Positions 25,417 through 33,974 are shown, numbered from the stretch's first letter. The stretch: 64,000 nt of DNA from Aureimonas sp. SK2 (GCF_029813115.1 NZ_JAPZDS010000010.1:62001-126000), one strand, 5' to 3'. Notes: generated by a model not told the origin, from the letters alone. Numbers and translations are program-made.

Positions 25417-26418
25417 TCAGGCCTGATGGAAGCCGGGCGCATGCGCCTCGGCGTCGAGGAGGCGCTTCAGCTCGTCGTCGAGCGCCAGCACCGTCAAGGT
25501 CGCGCCCACCATCTCCAGCGAGGTGAAGTAGTTGCCGACATAGGTGCGATGGATCGACAGGCCGCGACCGACGATCTCCGCCTCGATCGTGTCGTTCAGG
25601 ATGTAGAGTTCGTTCAGCGGCGTCGCGCCGAGTCCCGAAACGAGGACGGCCACCTCGGTGCCGGAAGGCAGCGCATGGTCGTCGAGCACGATCCTGGCCA
25701 TGTCCCGCGCGACTTCGGCGGCCGTCTTCAGAGGCTCGACGCGGATGCCCGGCTCGCCGTGATGGCCGATGCCGACCTCCATCGTGCCCGCCTCGATCTG
25801 GAAGTTCGGGTGGCCGACGGCCGGCAGCGTGCAGGGGCCGAGGCCGACGCCGATGGAGCGGCAGTTGTCGATCGCCTTCTGGGCGGTCGCGCGCACTTCC
25901 TCGAGGCTTGCGCCCTCGTTCGCCTTGGCGCCGCCGATCTTCCACATGAAGATCTCGCCCGCCACGCCCCGGCGCTTCTCGCGCTCCTCCGGCGGGGCCG
26001 AGCAGACGTCGTCGTTGGCCACCACGACGGCGACCTCGATGCCGTCCTTCTGGCTGAGTTTCTGCGCCATCTTCACGTTCATGTTGTCGCCGGCATAGTT
26101 GCCGTAGAGGCAGACGACGCCCGCGCCGCCGCTCGCTTCCTTGATCGCGTCGTGGAAGCTCTTTGCGGTCGGCGAGGAGAAGAGCTCGCCGACGGCCACC
26201 GCATCGACGAGCCCCTTACCGGTGTAGCCGATGAAGGCGGGCTCGTGGCCCGAGCCGCCGCCGGTGACGACGCCGACGCGCCCCTGGCGCGGGGCCGCCG
26301 TCGAGACCACCACGCGCCGGTTCGTCTCCGACAGGCGCACGAGGTCGCGATGGGCCTTCACGAAGCCGCGGACGGTGTCGTCCACCACATTGTCGGGATC
26401 GTTGATGAAACGCTGCAT
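25417..26418 (-). CDS. dhaK: Dihydroxyacetone kinase subunit DhaK (ketose-binding)
   Basis: A 333-residue DhaK-family protein. It begins MQRFINDPDNVVDDTVRGF and contains GGGSGHEPAFIGYTGKG (about 50-66). The conserved histidine that forms the covalent adduct with the keto group is His220 in GIGHHGEPG. It phosphorylates a short ketose together with DhaL. Upstream genes encode a ribose-type ABC importer and a polyol/ketose-type SDR. The substrate is probably an imported or SDR-generated ketotriose or ketotetrose (dihydroxyacetone, erythrulose) rather than glycerol-derived dihydroxyacetone. A second, fused DhaK lies 6 kb away. Confidence 0.92.
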   Translation of the reverse strand: MQRFINDPDNVVDDTVRGFVKAHRDLVRLSETNRRVVVSTAAPRQGRVGVVTGGGSGHEPAFIGYTGKGLVDAVAVGELFSSPTAKSFHDAIKEASGGAGVVCLYGNYAGDNMNVKMAQKLSQKDGIEVAVVVANDDVCSAPPEEREKRRGVAGEIFMWKIGGAKANEGASLEEVRATAQKAIDNCRSIGVGLGPCTLPAVGHPNFQIEAGTMEVGIGHHGEPGIRVEPLKTAAEVARDMARIVLDDHALPSGTEVAVLVSGLGATPLNELYILNDTIEAEIVGRGLSIHRTYVGNYFTSLEMVGATLTVLALDDELKRLLDAEAHAPGFHQA

Positions 26419-26460
26419 GGGGTGGTCCGTCCTGAAAAGGAGAAACTGGAAAGGGGCGCG

Positions 26461-27228
26461 TCAGAGAATGGTGTAGCCGCCGTCGACCACGAGGTCGGCG
26501 CCGTTCACCATGGCCGCCGCATCGGAGGCGAGGAAGACGGCGGCGGCCGCGATCTCGTCCGGGTAGGCGAAACGGCCGGTCGGGATGCGCCGCTTGGCGG
26601 CCTCGCCCTTCTCTCCGGCCCAGGCGGCCTTGCCGAGCTCGGTGAGGACGACCGTCGGAGAGATCGTGTTGGCCGTGATGCCGTGGCGGCCCCATTCTGC
26701 AGCGAGCGTCTTGGTGAGGCCGATCACGCCGAACTTCGAGGCGCAGTAGGCGATGTGCTCCTCGATCGCGACCGTTCCGGCCTGCGAGGCGAGGTTGACG
26801 ATGCGGCCGCCCCGGCCTTTCGCGATCATGCGCTTGCCGGCGGCCTGGCTGACCAGGAAGGTACCCTTGAGATTGATGTCGATGGTGCGGTCCCACTGAT
26901 CGAGCGAAAGGGTCTCGGCCGGGGCAAGCGCCACGATGCCCGCGCTGTTCACCACGATGTCGATTCCACCGAAGGCCGCCTCGGCGGCGCCGACGGCTTC
27001 CGCGACGGAGGCGGGGTCGGCGACGTCGCAACGGAAGGCGCGCGCGTCGGCAAGCTCGGCGGCCGTCGCTTCCGCCGCCTGCAGATTGTTGTCGAGGAGC
27101 GCGACGCGCGCGCCCTTCTTGGCGAGAGCGCGGGCGATGGCCTGCCCGATCCCGGAGCCGCCGCCCGTGACGAGCGCGACCTTGGTCGCCAACGAGAAGT
27201 CGAGGTCGATGGAAGGGGCGTCGCTCAA
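26461..27228 (-). CDS. Short-chain dehydrogenase/reductase, GolD/threitol-dehydrogenase-like
   Basis: A 255-residue classical SDR. It has the cofactor motif TGGGSGIGQAIARAL (about 18-32), the structural NSAG, the catalytic Ser in NLASQAG and the Y-x3-K in AYCASKFG (about 160). Its opening LDFSLATKVALVTGG resembles GolD and D-threitol dehydrogenase, which oxidise small polyols to ketoses. An acidic residue after the second strand (LLDNN) favours NAD. It sits between the sugar-binding protein gene and dhaK. It probably converts an imported polyol to the ketose that DhaK/DhaL phosphorylate. Exact substrate unknown. Confidence 0.85.
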   Translation of the reverse strand: MSDAPSIDLDFSLATKVALVTGGGSGIGQAIARALAKKGARVALLDNNLQAAEATAAELADARAFRCDVADPASVAEAVGAAEAAFGGIDIVVNSAGIVALAPAETLSLDQWDRTIDINLKGTFLVSQAAGKRMIAKGRGGRIVNLASQAGTVAIEEHIAYCASKFGVIGLTKTLAAEWGRHGITANTISPTVVLTELGKAAWAGEKGEAAKRRIPTGRFAYPDEIAAAAVFLASDAAAMVNGADLVVDGGYTIL

Positions 27229-27261
27229 GGGATCGGCTCCGGACAGGGGATAAGGGGAGGT

Positions 27262-27284
27262 GGCGGCCGGTCGGTCCGGCCGCC
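27262..27284 (-). promoter_or_regulatory. Stem-loop after the sugar-binding protein gene
   Basis: Perfect 9-bp arms (GGCGGCCGG / CCGGCCGCC) with a 5-base loop, 13 bases beyond the binding-protein stop and before the SDR gene. No T-run follows. It probably stabilises the upstream mRNA or reduces read-through. Confidence 0.6.
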
Positions 27285-27297
27285 GCGGTTCAAACGC

Positions 27298-28278
27298 CTA
27301 CTGGCGCGACTTCAGGAGTTCGTCCGCGTTCTCGGTCGTCACCGGGGTCCAGGGCACGAGATAGGTCTTGGCCTTGCCATCTTCCCACTTCATCGACGGA
27401 TACTGGTTCCAGATCGCCGACTGCGGCTCGTAGTCCGCCTTCACCGCCTTGATGGCGACGTCGAGCGCGCCTTGCGCCTGCGCGTTGGCATCCTGCAGGA
27501 TCGAGGCCATCTCGCCGGCCTTCACCGCGTTGATCGCGTCGGTCACGCCGTCGATGCCGGCGATGGCGAAGTCGTTGACGTCGAGGCCGGCGGCCTTGAT
27601 CGCCTCGATCGCGCCGAGCGCCATCTCGTCGTTCTGGCCGATGACGCCCTGGATCTGGCCGGGGTTGGAGGTCAGCCAGTTCTCCATCAGGGTCTGGGCC
27701 TCGGCGCGCGACCAGTTGGCGGTCTGCTGCTGCAGCACCTTCACGTCGGGGCAGGCGGCGAGCGCCTTCTCGTTGCCCTCGAGACGCTGGATCTGGCCGC
27801 TCTGGCCGATCGGGCCCTCGATGATCACGACGTTGCCCTTGCAGCCCATCTTGTCGAGCACGGCCTTGGCCTCGAGCTCGCCCGCCTCGACGTCGTTGGA
27901 GCCGACATAGGAGGTGAGGAGGTCGGAGTTGACGCGGGCGTTGGAGCCGACGACGGGGATGCCGGCATCCACGGCGGCCTGCACCGGGGCGGCGCCCGCC
28001 TCGATGTCCATGGGCACGAAGATGATCGCGTCGTACTGCTGCGTGATCATCGTGTTGAACTGTTCCTGCTGGACCAGCGCGTCGTAGCGACCGTCGAACA
28101 CGGTCACCTCGACCTCGCCGTTCTGGACGGCCGGGTGCTTCTGAAGGGCGGCGGTCCAGATCTGCATGAACTCGGCGTTGAGGCCGTAGACGGTCGCGCC
28201 GATCTTCAGCTTCTCCTGCGCGAGCACCGGGCCGGTGAGCGCGGTGGCCAGGCCGAGGGCGAGCAATAGGGTCTTCAT
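27298..28278 (-). CDS. Ribose-type ABC transporter sugar-binding protein
   Basis: A 326-residue periplasmic-binding protein (Peripla_BP_4, RbsB group). A signal peptide ends near VLA-QEKLKIG. Family segments include QQYDAIIFVPMDIEAGAAPV, NDEMALGAIEAIKAAG and AIAGIDGVTDAINAVKAG. It delivers sugar or polyol to the permease and ATPase encoded directly upstream (28376-30913). Ligand unknown; a tetrose, pentose or small polyol would agree with the SDR and DhaK/DhaL downstream. Stem-loops flank the gene on both sides. Confidence 0.93.
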   Translation of the reverse strand: MKTLLLALGLATALTGPVLAQEKLKIGATVYGLNAEFMQIWTAALQKHPAVQNGEVEVTVFDGRYDALVQQEQFNTMITQQYDAIIFVPMDIEAGAAPVQAAVDAGIPVVGSNARVNSDLLTSYVGSNDVEAGELEAKAVLDKMGCKGNVVIIEGPIGQSGQIQRLEGNEKALAACPDVKVLQQQTANWSRAEAQTLMENWLTSNPGQIQGVIGQNDEMALGAIEAIKAAGLDVNDFAIAGIDGVTDAINAVKAGEMASILQDANAQAQGALDVAIKAVKADYEPQSAIWNQYPSMKWEDGKAKTYLVPWTPVTTENADELLKSRQ

Positions 28279-28339
28279 GGTGGTCTCCTCCCGAGTGGAA
28301 CTGGTGGTCGAGCGCGCCTGAATGGCGGCGCTCCGTTCG

Positions 28340-28360
28340 GCCCGGCGGTTCTCGCCGGGC
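28340..28360 (-). promoter_or_regulatory. Stem-loop between the permease and binding-protein genes
   Basis: Perfect 8-bp arms (GCCCGGCG / CGCCGGGC) with a 5-base loop in the 97-base gap between permease stop and binding-protein start. Could be a 3'-end hairpin for the permease message or a processing site giving a separate binding-protein mRNA. Confidence 0.5.
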
Positions 28361-28375
28361 GGAATGGTCGAGCGG

Positions 28376-29380
28376 TCAGCCGGCGTGGCTGCGCTTCTGG
28401 TCCAGCATCACCGCGCCCACGATCAGGGCGCCTTTCAGGATCTGCTGGTAGTAGGACTGGATGCCCATGAGATCGAGACCGTTGTTCATCACGCCGATGA
28501 TGAGCGCGCCGATCAGGGTGCCGGTGACGCGCCCGACGCCGCCCGACAGGGACGTGCCGCCGATCACCACCGCCGCGATGGCGTCGAGCTCGTAGGCGAC
28601 GCCCGCCTGGGGCAGGGCCGAGCCGGTGCGGGCCGACAGGATCATGCCGGCCAGCCCCGCCAGCCCGCCCGAGATGACGTAGACCAGGAAGCGGATGCGC
28701 GCGACGTTGATGCCGGAGGTCTTGGCGGCATGCGGGTTGCCGCCGACGGCGTAGATGTAGCGGCCGAAGCGCGTCGAGGAGAGCAGCCACCAGGAGACGG
28801 CGAAGACGAGACCAAGGATCACGACGGGCATCGGAATGCCGAAGACGTTGCCCGTGCCGATCCAGCGGAACTCCGGGATGAGGCCCGGGACGGGACGCCC
28901 GCCGCCGTAGATCAGCGTCATGCCGCGAGCGGCCGACAGCATGCCGAGGGTCGCGACGAAGGCGGGCACGTTGAAGCGCGAGACGATGAAGCCGACGATG
29001 GCGCCGGAGAGGACGCCGACGCCGATGCCGATCGCCAGGGCCAGCACCATCGGATACGGGCCGCCCGCGACGCTGGCATTGGCCGTCGTCGTCACGAAAC
29101 TGGCGCTGACGATGCCGGCCAGCGCCACCACCGAGCCGACCGACAGGTCGATGCCGCGCGTCAGGATGACGAAGGTCATGCCGATGGCGAGGATGCCGTT
29201 GATCGACGTCTGCAGGAGGACGTTGGAGATGTTGCCGGCGGTGAGGAAGTAGGGACTGGAAAGGGCCAGGACGCCGACCAGGATGAGGAAGGCGATGAAG
29301 ATGCCGTATTCCTGGATCAGGAGCCGCCGGCGCTCGGCATTGGCGCCGGGATCGGCGGCTTTGGCGTTGATGTCGGTCAC
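28376..29380 (-). CDS. Ribose-type ABC transporter permease
   Basis: A 334-residue RbsC-family inner-membrane permease. It has a cytoplasmic N-terminus (about 25 residues), some eight to ten membrane segments and the family motifs GIDLSVGSVVALAG (about 105) and the EAA-like loop VGGNPHAAKTSGINV (about 215). GGTSLSGGVGRVTGTLIGAL near the C-terminus is also typical. It forms the pore of the importer encoded with the ATPase at 29432-30913. The gene lies 51 bases after that ATPase gene. Confidence 0.94.
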   Translation of the reverse strand: MTDINAKAADPGANAERRRLLIQEYGIFIAFLILVGVLALSSPYFLTAGNISNVLLQTSINGILAIGMTFVILTRGIDLSVGSVVALAGIVSASFVTTTANASVAGGPYPMVLALAIGIGVGVLSGAIVGFIVSRFNVPAFVATLGMLSAARGMTLIYGGGRPVPGLIPEFRWIGTGNVFGIPMPVVILGLVFAVSWWLLSSTRFGRYIYAVGGNPHAAKTSGINVARIRFLVYVISGGLAGLAGMILSARTGSALPQAGVAYELDAIAAVVIGGTSLSGGVGRVTGTLIGALIIGVMNNGLDLMGIQSYYQQILKGALIVGAVMLDQKRSHAG

Positions 29381-29431
29381 GGGCGGTCTCTCCCAGATGG
29401 ACGGCGCGAGCGCTGGCTCAAGCGGACGGGT

Positions 29432-30913
29432 TCAGGTCGACAGGTGGACGAGCGACTGGGCGCTCGCCTCGCCCCGCGCGAGGATGCCGGCCGGGCGCCC
29501 GCCCCGCATGACCATCACGCGGTCGGACAGGCCCAGCACCTCGTCGATCTCGGAGGAGATCATCGCCACGGTGCCGCCGGCGGCTGCGAACTCGCAGATG
29601 ATGCGATAGATCTCGCGCTTGGCGCCGACATCGACGCCGCGCGTCGGCTCGTCGAGAAGCAGGACCCGGGGCTTCCTCAGGAACCACTTCCCCAGCACCA
29701 CCTTCTGCTGGTTGCCGCCCGACAGGCCGGACACCGGCATCGTGTCGCGCGCCGCCTTGATGCGGAAGCGGTCGATCATCTCCCGCGCCGCCGAGGCTTC
29801 CTCGCGCGAGCGCATGGCGAAGGCGGGACTCATCTCGGGCAGGCTGGCCAGCGCGATGTTTCCGCGCACCGAATCGTGGAGGTTGAGGCCGGTCTGCTTG
29901 CGGTCCTCGGTGACGAGGGCGATCCCTTCCGCCATGGCATCCGCCGGCTTGCGGACCTCGACGGGCGCGCCGTCGATCGCCACGCGCCCTTTCGCCTTCG
30001 GGTCGAGCCCGAACAGGGCCTCGAAGATTTCCGTGCGCCCCGAGCCCATCAGGCCGTAGATGCCGAAGATCTCGCCCTTGCGCACGTCGAAGGAGATGTC
30101 CTCGATCCTGCCGGGGCTCTTCAGCCCTTCGACCGACAGGCCGACGGTCTCGGAGGGCATGTTGGTCTTGATGTATTCCTCGCCGAGCTCGCGCCCGACG
30201 ATCATGCCGATGAGCCCCGGCCGGTCGATCTCGGCGAGGCGGCCGCTCGACACGTAGGCGCCGTCGCGGAACACCGTGTAGCTGTCGGCGATCTGGAAGA
30301 TCTCGGACAGGCGGTGCGAAACGTAGACGATGCCGCGGCCTTGGCGCTTCAGGCGTTCGATCGCGGCGAAGAGGTGCTGCGCCTCGCGTTCGCCGATGGC
30401 CGACGTGGGCTCGTCCATGAAGATGACTTCGGCGTCGTGGCTGAGGGCCTTGGCGATCTCGACGAGCTGCATCTGGGCGACCGAGAGCCTGGCCATCGCC
30501 TGGCGCGCGTCGATCGCGAAGCCGAGCTCGTCGAGGAGCGCCTGCGCGCGTGCGTTCATGGTGCGGAAATCGATGCCGCCGAAGCGGCCGGCGGGCTCGC
30601 GGCCGAGATAGATGTTCTCCGCCACGCTCATGTGCGGAACCGGGCTCAGTTCCTGCTCGATGATGGCGATGCCGGCCTTCAGGGCATCGGCAGGGCTGGA
30701 AAACTCGACCGGCTGGCCGTTGCGGCGGATCGTGCCGCCGTCGCGCTTCTGGATGCCCATGACGATGGTCAGGAAGGTGGACTTGCCGGCGCCGTTGCCG
30801 CCGCACAGAGCGTGAACCGAGCCGGCCTCGAGCGTGAAGCGGCCGTCGCGCAGCGCGGCGACGCCGCCGAAGGACTTGCGCAGCCCTTCCACCTCCAGAA
30901 GCGGGATCGTCAT
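29432..30913 (-). CDS. Ribose-type ABC transporter ATPase (two nucleotide-binding domains)
   Basis: A 493-residue RbsA-family tandem ATPase. The first domain has Walker A GGNGAGKST (about 38) and signature LSVAQMQLVEIAKAL with Walker B VIFMDEPTSA. The second has a degenerate Walker A, GLMGSGRTE (about 285), an intact signature LSGGNQQKVVLGKW and LLLDEPTRGVDVG. This one-strong, one-degenerate pattern is normal for RbsA. The start ATG 30913 follows GGAGGAGG; the in-frame extension upstream is not coding. First gene of the leftward operon, divergent from dhaL2 across a 179-base control region. Confidence 0.94.
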   Translation of the reverse strand: MTIPLLEVEGLRKSFGGVAALRDGRFTLEAGSVHALCGGNGAGKSTFLTIVMGIQKRDGGTIRRNGQPVEFSSPADALKAGIAIIEQELSPVPHMSVAENIYLGREPAGRFGGIDFRTMNARAQALLDELGFAIDARQAMARLSVAQMQLVEIAKALSHDAEVIFMDEPTSAIGEREAQHLFAAIERLKRQGRGIVYVSHRLSEIFQIADSYTVFRDGAYVSSGRLAEIDRPGLIGMIVGRELGEEYIKTNMPSETVGLSVEGLKSPGRIEDISFDVRKGEIFGIYGLMGSGRTEIFEALFGLDPKAKGRVAIDGAPVEVRKPADAMAEGIALVTEDRKQTGLNLHDSVRGNIALASLPEMSPAFAMRSREEASAAREMIDRFRIKAARDTMPVSGLSGGNQQKVVLGKWFLRKPRVLLLDEPTRGVDVGAKREIYRIICEFAAAGGTVAMISSEIDEVLGLSDRVMVMRGGRPAGILARGEASAQSLVHLST

Positions 30914-30972
30914 CAAGCCTCCTCCCGAGGTCCTCCCGAACCCCTGCCCACCGCAGCTTCGGCGGTGAATTC

Positions 30973-31005
30973 TGACAATATTCAATTTGATTCCGACATT
31001 TGTCA
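30973..31005. promoter_or_regulatory. Inverted repeat in the divergent control region (candidate SorC-DhaK operator)
   Basis: TGACAA at 30973-30978 and TTGTCA at 31000-31005 form an inverted pair in the AT-rich centre of the 179-base region between the ABC transporter operon and dhaL2. The two half-sites are about two to two and a half helical turns apart centre to centre. SorC-family regulators often bind such long, widely spaced repeats. The regulator is encoded in the rightward operon, so it may control both directions. Confidence 0.5.
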
Positions 31006-31092
31006 ACAGGCCATCGGAATTCGATGCTTGGATGCCTCGCCGTCTGGCCGTTCCGCTTGCCGAAACCGAAGCGCACTCCGACAATGCGAATC

Positions 31093-31761
31093 ATGAGCAC
31101 CATCGCACCGGATCAGTTCGTCGAAATCCTCCGCACCGTGTCGTCCCGGATCGACGAGGCGCGCGAGATGCTTGGAGAACTCGACGGAGCGATCGGCGAC
31201 GCCGACCATGGCAGGACCATGTCCCAGGGCTTTGCGTCCGTGGTACGCGACACGCAGGACGCCGCCTCGAAGGGATCGGGCGTGCAGGAGATTCTGGGCA
31301 TCGCAGCCCGGACGTTTCTCAACGCGGTCGGTGCGACCGCCGGCCCTCTCTACGCCGGCGCCTTCGAGGAAGCGGGACGTCGAATGGCCGGCCGTCACGC
31401 GCTGGAGGACGCCGACCTGATCGCGATCCTTGCCGGAATGACGGAGGGCATCGCCCGTCGAGGCAAGGCGGCGCTCGGCGACAAGACCATGCTGGATGCG
31501 TTCGAGCCCGCCATGCGCGCGGCAGTGGCGGCGACGGAGGCCGGCGCCTCGCCTCGGGACGCCCTGCGGGCCGCATCGCTCGCAGCGGCCCAGGGCCGCG
31601 AGACGACGCGCGCCATGATCGCCGCGAAGGGCCGCGCCGCGCGCCTCGGCGCGCGAAGTCTCGGCTTCGTGGATCCGGGCGCGGCCTCGGCCGCCATCGT
31701 CGTGGAAGCGATGCGCGAAGGCTACGAGGCGCTGCTCGCACGCAGGGCGGGCGAGCGCTGA
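31093..31761 (+). CDS. dhaL: Dihydroxyacetone kinase subunit DhaL, second copy
   Basis: A 222-residue DhaL-family protein. The Mg-ADP aspartates are in LDGAIGDADHGRTMSQG (about 30-47), followed by AGPLYAGAFEEAGRRM and GDKTMLDAFEPAMRAA. A start at ATG 31084 is also in frame and neither has a clear Shine-Dalgarno sequence; the later one gives the usual N-terminus. Its stop overlaps the next ATG by four bases, so it is translationally coupled to the SorC-DhaK fusion. It should supply the nucleotide-binding partner of that fusion. It differs clearly in sequence from the other DhaL at 24761-25402, so it is not a recent duplication. Confidence 0.9.
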   Translation: MSTIAPDQFVEILRTVSSRIDEAREMLGELDGAIGDADHGRTMSQGFASVVRDTQDAASKGSGVQEILGIAARTFLNAVGATAGPLYAGAFEEAGRRMAGRHALEDADLIAILAGMTEGIARRGKAALGDKTMLDAFEPAMRAAVAATEAGASPRDALRAASLAAAQGRETTRAMIAAKGRAARLGARSLGFVDPGAASAAIVVEAMREGYEALLARRAGER

Positions 31762-33794
31762 TGGCTCGATCCGCGGGCGAGGGGCCCATCCCGCTGCGCT
31801 TCGGCGACGACGCCCTGCTCTGGGCCGCGTGGCTCTACCACGAAGAAGGCATGACCCAAGGCGACATCGCGGGCGAGATGGGCATCTCCCGGGCCTCGGT
31901 GAACGCCTATCTCGCGGAAGCGCGCGCGCGGGGTCTCGTGACGATCGAGATCGAGCCGCAGCAGTTCCGCGCGCTGAGCGTTGCGGACGCCTTGCGCGAA
32001 CGCTTCGGGCTCGAGGATTGCCTTGTGGTCCCGACGCAGGGCGGCGAACGCTCGCTGGCGGCCCGCCTCGGCTCGGCCGGAGCCAAGGCGCTGGCGCAGG
32101 TTGCCCGATCGGGCGACACGCTCGCGGTGACGTGGGGGCGCACCATTCTCGCGCTGGCCGAGGCGCTCCGCCTGCCCGGCCTCAGCGATGTCCGCGTGGT
32201 GCAGGCCACCGGCAGCACCACGGCGAAGATTCCCTGGACGCCGGAAGCCTGCGCGCAGCGCCTCGCCGAGGCACTGGGCGCCCGCTGCATCCCGCTCGCC
32301 GCGCCGGCCATCGTGTCGAGCGCCGCCATGCGCGACATGCTGGTCGCCGAGGCCGTGCTCACCGAGCAGATGGCGGTGCTCGGCGAGGCGAACCGTATCC
32401 TCTTCGGCATCTCCTCGCTGCGTCCCGAGAGCACGATCCATACGAGCGGCTTCCTGGACGATGCCGCGCTCCACGACCACTACCGCCATGCCGTCGGCAG
32501 CATCGCCGGTCGGTTCCTGTCGGCCGATGGCGAACCCGTGCCGGGGCCGCTGGACGGCCGGACGGTGGGCATCGATCTGGCGGCGCTGCGCACCGTTCCC
32601 CAGCGCATCGCGGTGGCCGGAGGCTCCGACAAGGTCGCGGCGGTTCTGGGAGCGCTGCGCGGGGGCTTCGCGAGCATCCTCGTCACCGATGCCGTGACCG
32701 GCTGGGGCATCCTCACGGCGGACGGCTGGAGGGAGCGTCCGCGGCGCGCGGCGGAACCGCCCTCCCCTCCCGCCTCCGGCCAGCGGACGCACGTCAAGAA
32801 GATGTTGAACGATCCGCGCGCCGCGGTGGACGAGGCCCTGGAAGGCGCCGTCGCCGCCCACGGGCATCTGATCGGCTTCGTTCCGGGCTTTTCCCGATCC
32901 GTGCGGGCGGTAAGAGGCCCGCGACCGGGGAAGGTGGGCGTCGTGATCGGCGGAGGCGCGGGACACGAGCCGGCCTTCTGGGGCTATGTGGGGCCCGGAC
33001 TGGCCGACGCGACGGCGGTCGGGAACATCTTCTCGGCACCGCCGCCCGCCCCGATCCTGGCCGCCGCCCGTGCGGCCGACGGCGGCGCCGGCGTTCTTTT
33101 CGTCTACGGCAACTTCTCGGGCGACGTGATGAACTTCGACATGGCCGCTGACGAGGCGATGGCCGCCGGCATCCCCGTTCGCTCCGTCGTGACGGTCGAC
33201 GACGTCGCCTCGGCGCCGGCGGATGCGATCGGGTCCCGGCGCGGCGTCGCCGGCAACGTCTTCGCCTTCAAGATCGCCGGCGCCGCGGCCGACCGCATGA
33301 TGTCGCTGGAAGCGTGCGAGGCCATTACGCGGCGCGCCTGCTCCCAGACGTTCAGCATGGGCATCGCGCTCGAACCCAGCTCGATGCCGGAAACGCGCCG
33401 GCCGAGCTTCGTGCTGGGACAGGACGACATGGAGATCGGCGTCGGCGTCCATGGCGAACCCGGGATCTCTCGCGAGACGCTCGCCAGCGCGGACACGGTG
33501 GTGGACATCATCCTCGACCGCCTGTTCGCCGAGATGCACCTGTCCGAGGGGGACCGGGTCGCCGTCCTCGTCAACTCGCTTGGCGGCACGCCGGCAATGG
33601 AACTCTACATCGTCCAGCGCCGGGTCAGCCAGCGCCTCCGCGCTCGTCAGGTGCGGATCGTCGAAACGCTCGTGGGTCCCTACTACACCTCGCTCGACAT
33701 GGCTGGCGTGTCGCTGTCGCTTCTTCGTCTCGATGACGAGTTGCAGACCCTCCTGCGTCATCCCTGCCGGAGCGTCGCCCTCAGCGTTCCCTGA
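31761..33794 (+). CDS. Fusion of SorC-family transcription regulator and DhaK kinase subunit
   Basis: One uninterrupted frame of 677 codons. Residues 1-60 hold a SorC-type HTH (MTQGDIAGEMGISRASVNAY). About 65-330 form the SorC sugar-binding domain, with GSDKVAAVLGALRGG near its end. A Pro/Ser/Arg-rich linker (about 330-345) leads into a full DhaK domain beginning VKKMLNDPRAAVDEALEG. That domain carries GGGAGHEPAFWGYVG and the covalent-adduct histidine His564 in GVGVHGEPG (220 residues into the DhaK part, as in the stand-alone DhaK). The ancestral DhaK start position is now GTC, with no Shine-Dalgarno sequence, so separate DhaK translation is unlikely. It probably couples ketose phosphorylation to transcription. 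I recall database entries naming such bifunctional proteins, but know of no functional study. Confidence 0.9.
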   Translation: MARSAGEGPIPLRFGDDALLWAAWLYHEEGMTQGDIAGEMGISRASVNAYLAEARARGLVTIEIEPQQFRALSVADALRERFGLEDCLVVPTQGGERSLAARLGSAGAKALAQVARSGDTLAVTWGRTILALAEALRLPGLSDVRVVQATGSTTAKIPWTPEACAQRLAEALGARCIPLAAPAIVSSAAMRDMLVAEAVLTEQMAVLGEANRILFGISSLRPESTIHTSGFLDDAALHDHYRHAVGSIAGRFLSADGEPVPGPLDGRTVGIDLAALRTVPQRIAVAGGSDKVAAVLGALRGGFASILVTDAVTGWGILTADGWRERPRRAAEPPSPPASGQRTHVKKMLNDPRAAVDEALEGAVAAHGHLIGFVPGFSRSVRAVRGPRPGKVGVVIGGGAGHEPAFWGYVGPGLADATAVGNIFSAPPPAPILAAARAADGGAGVLFVYGNFSGDVMNFDMAADEAMAAGIPVRSVVTVDDVASAPADAIGSRRGVAGNVFAFKIAGAAADRMMSLEACEAITRRACSQTFSMGIALEPSSMPETRRPSFVLGQDDMEIGVGVHGEPGISRETLASADTVVDIILDRLFAEMHLSEGDRVAVLVNSLGGTPAMELYIVQRRVSQRLRARQVRIVETLVGPYYTSLDMAGVSLSLLRLDDELQTLLRHPCRSVALSVP

Positions 33795-33974
33795 AACCGG
33801 GACGGCCGACGGGCGCAAGATCCAGGGCATGGAGGCGCCGGCGGCCACGCCTTGCCCGGCTTCGATGACGGGCTGCGAAACGGCGACGGCTCGCCGGCGA
33901 CGCCCGATGCGCAGCCGCCCTATCTCCATCGCGAGTTCTCGCGGCACTGCGCGGACGAGCATGGAGACACGACG

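Noticed and set aside
25426-28269. Long plus-strand open frame (about 950 codons) opposite dhaK, the SDR and the sugar-binding protein gene
   Set aside because: Arg/Gly/Asp/His-rich translation without any motif; antisense shadow of three well-supported genes.
30914-31084. In-frame N-terminal extension of the ribose-type ATPase gene
   Set aside because: It would cover the AT-rich divergent promoter and operator region; the ATG at 30913 has a strong Shine-Dalgarno sequence and the normal family N-terminus.
28322-31096. Long plus-strand open frame opposite the ABC permease and ATPase genes
   Set aside because: Same shadow character; no domain, and it overlaps two clear transporter genes completely.
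32802-33794. Separate DhaK gene starting at the ATG within the SorC-DhaK frame
   Set aside because: No stop codon separates the two parts, no Shine-Dalgarno sequence precedes that ATG, and the usual start position three codons earlier reads GTC.
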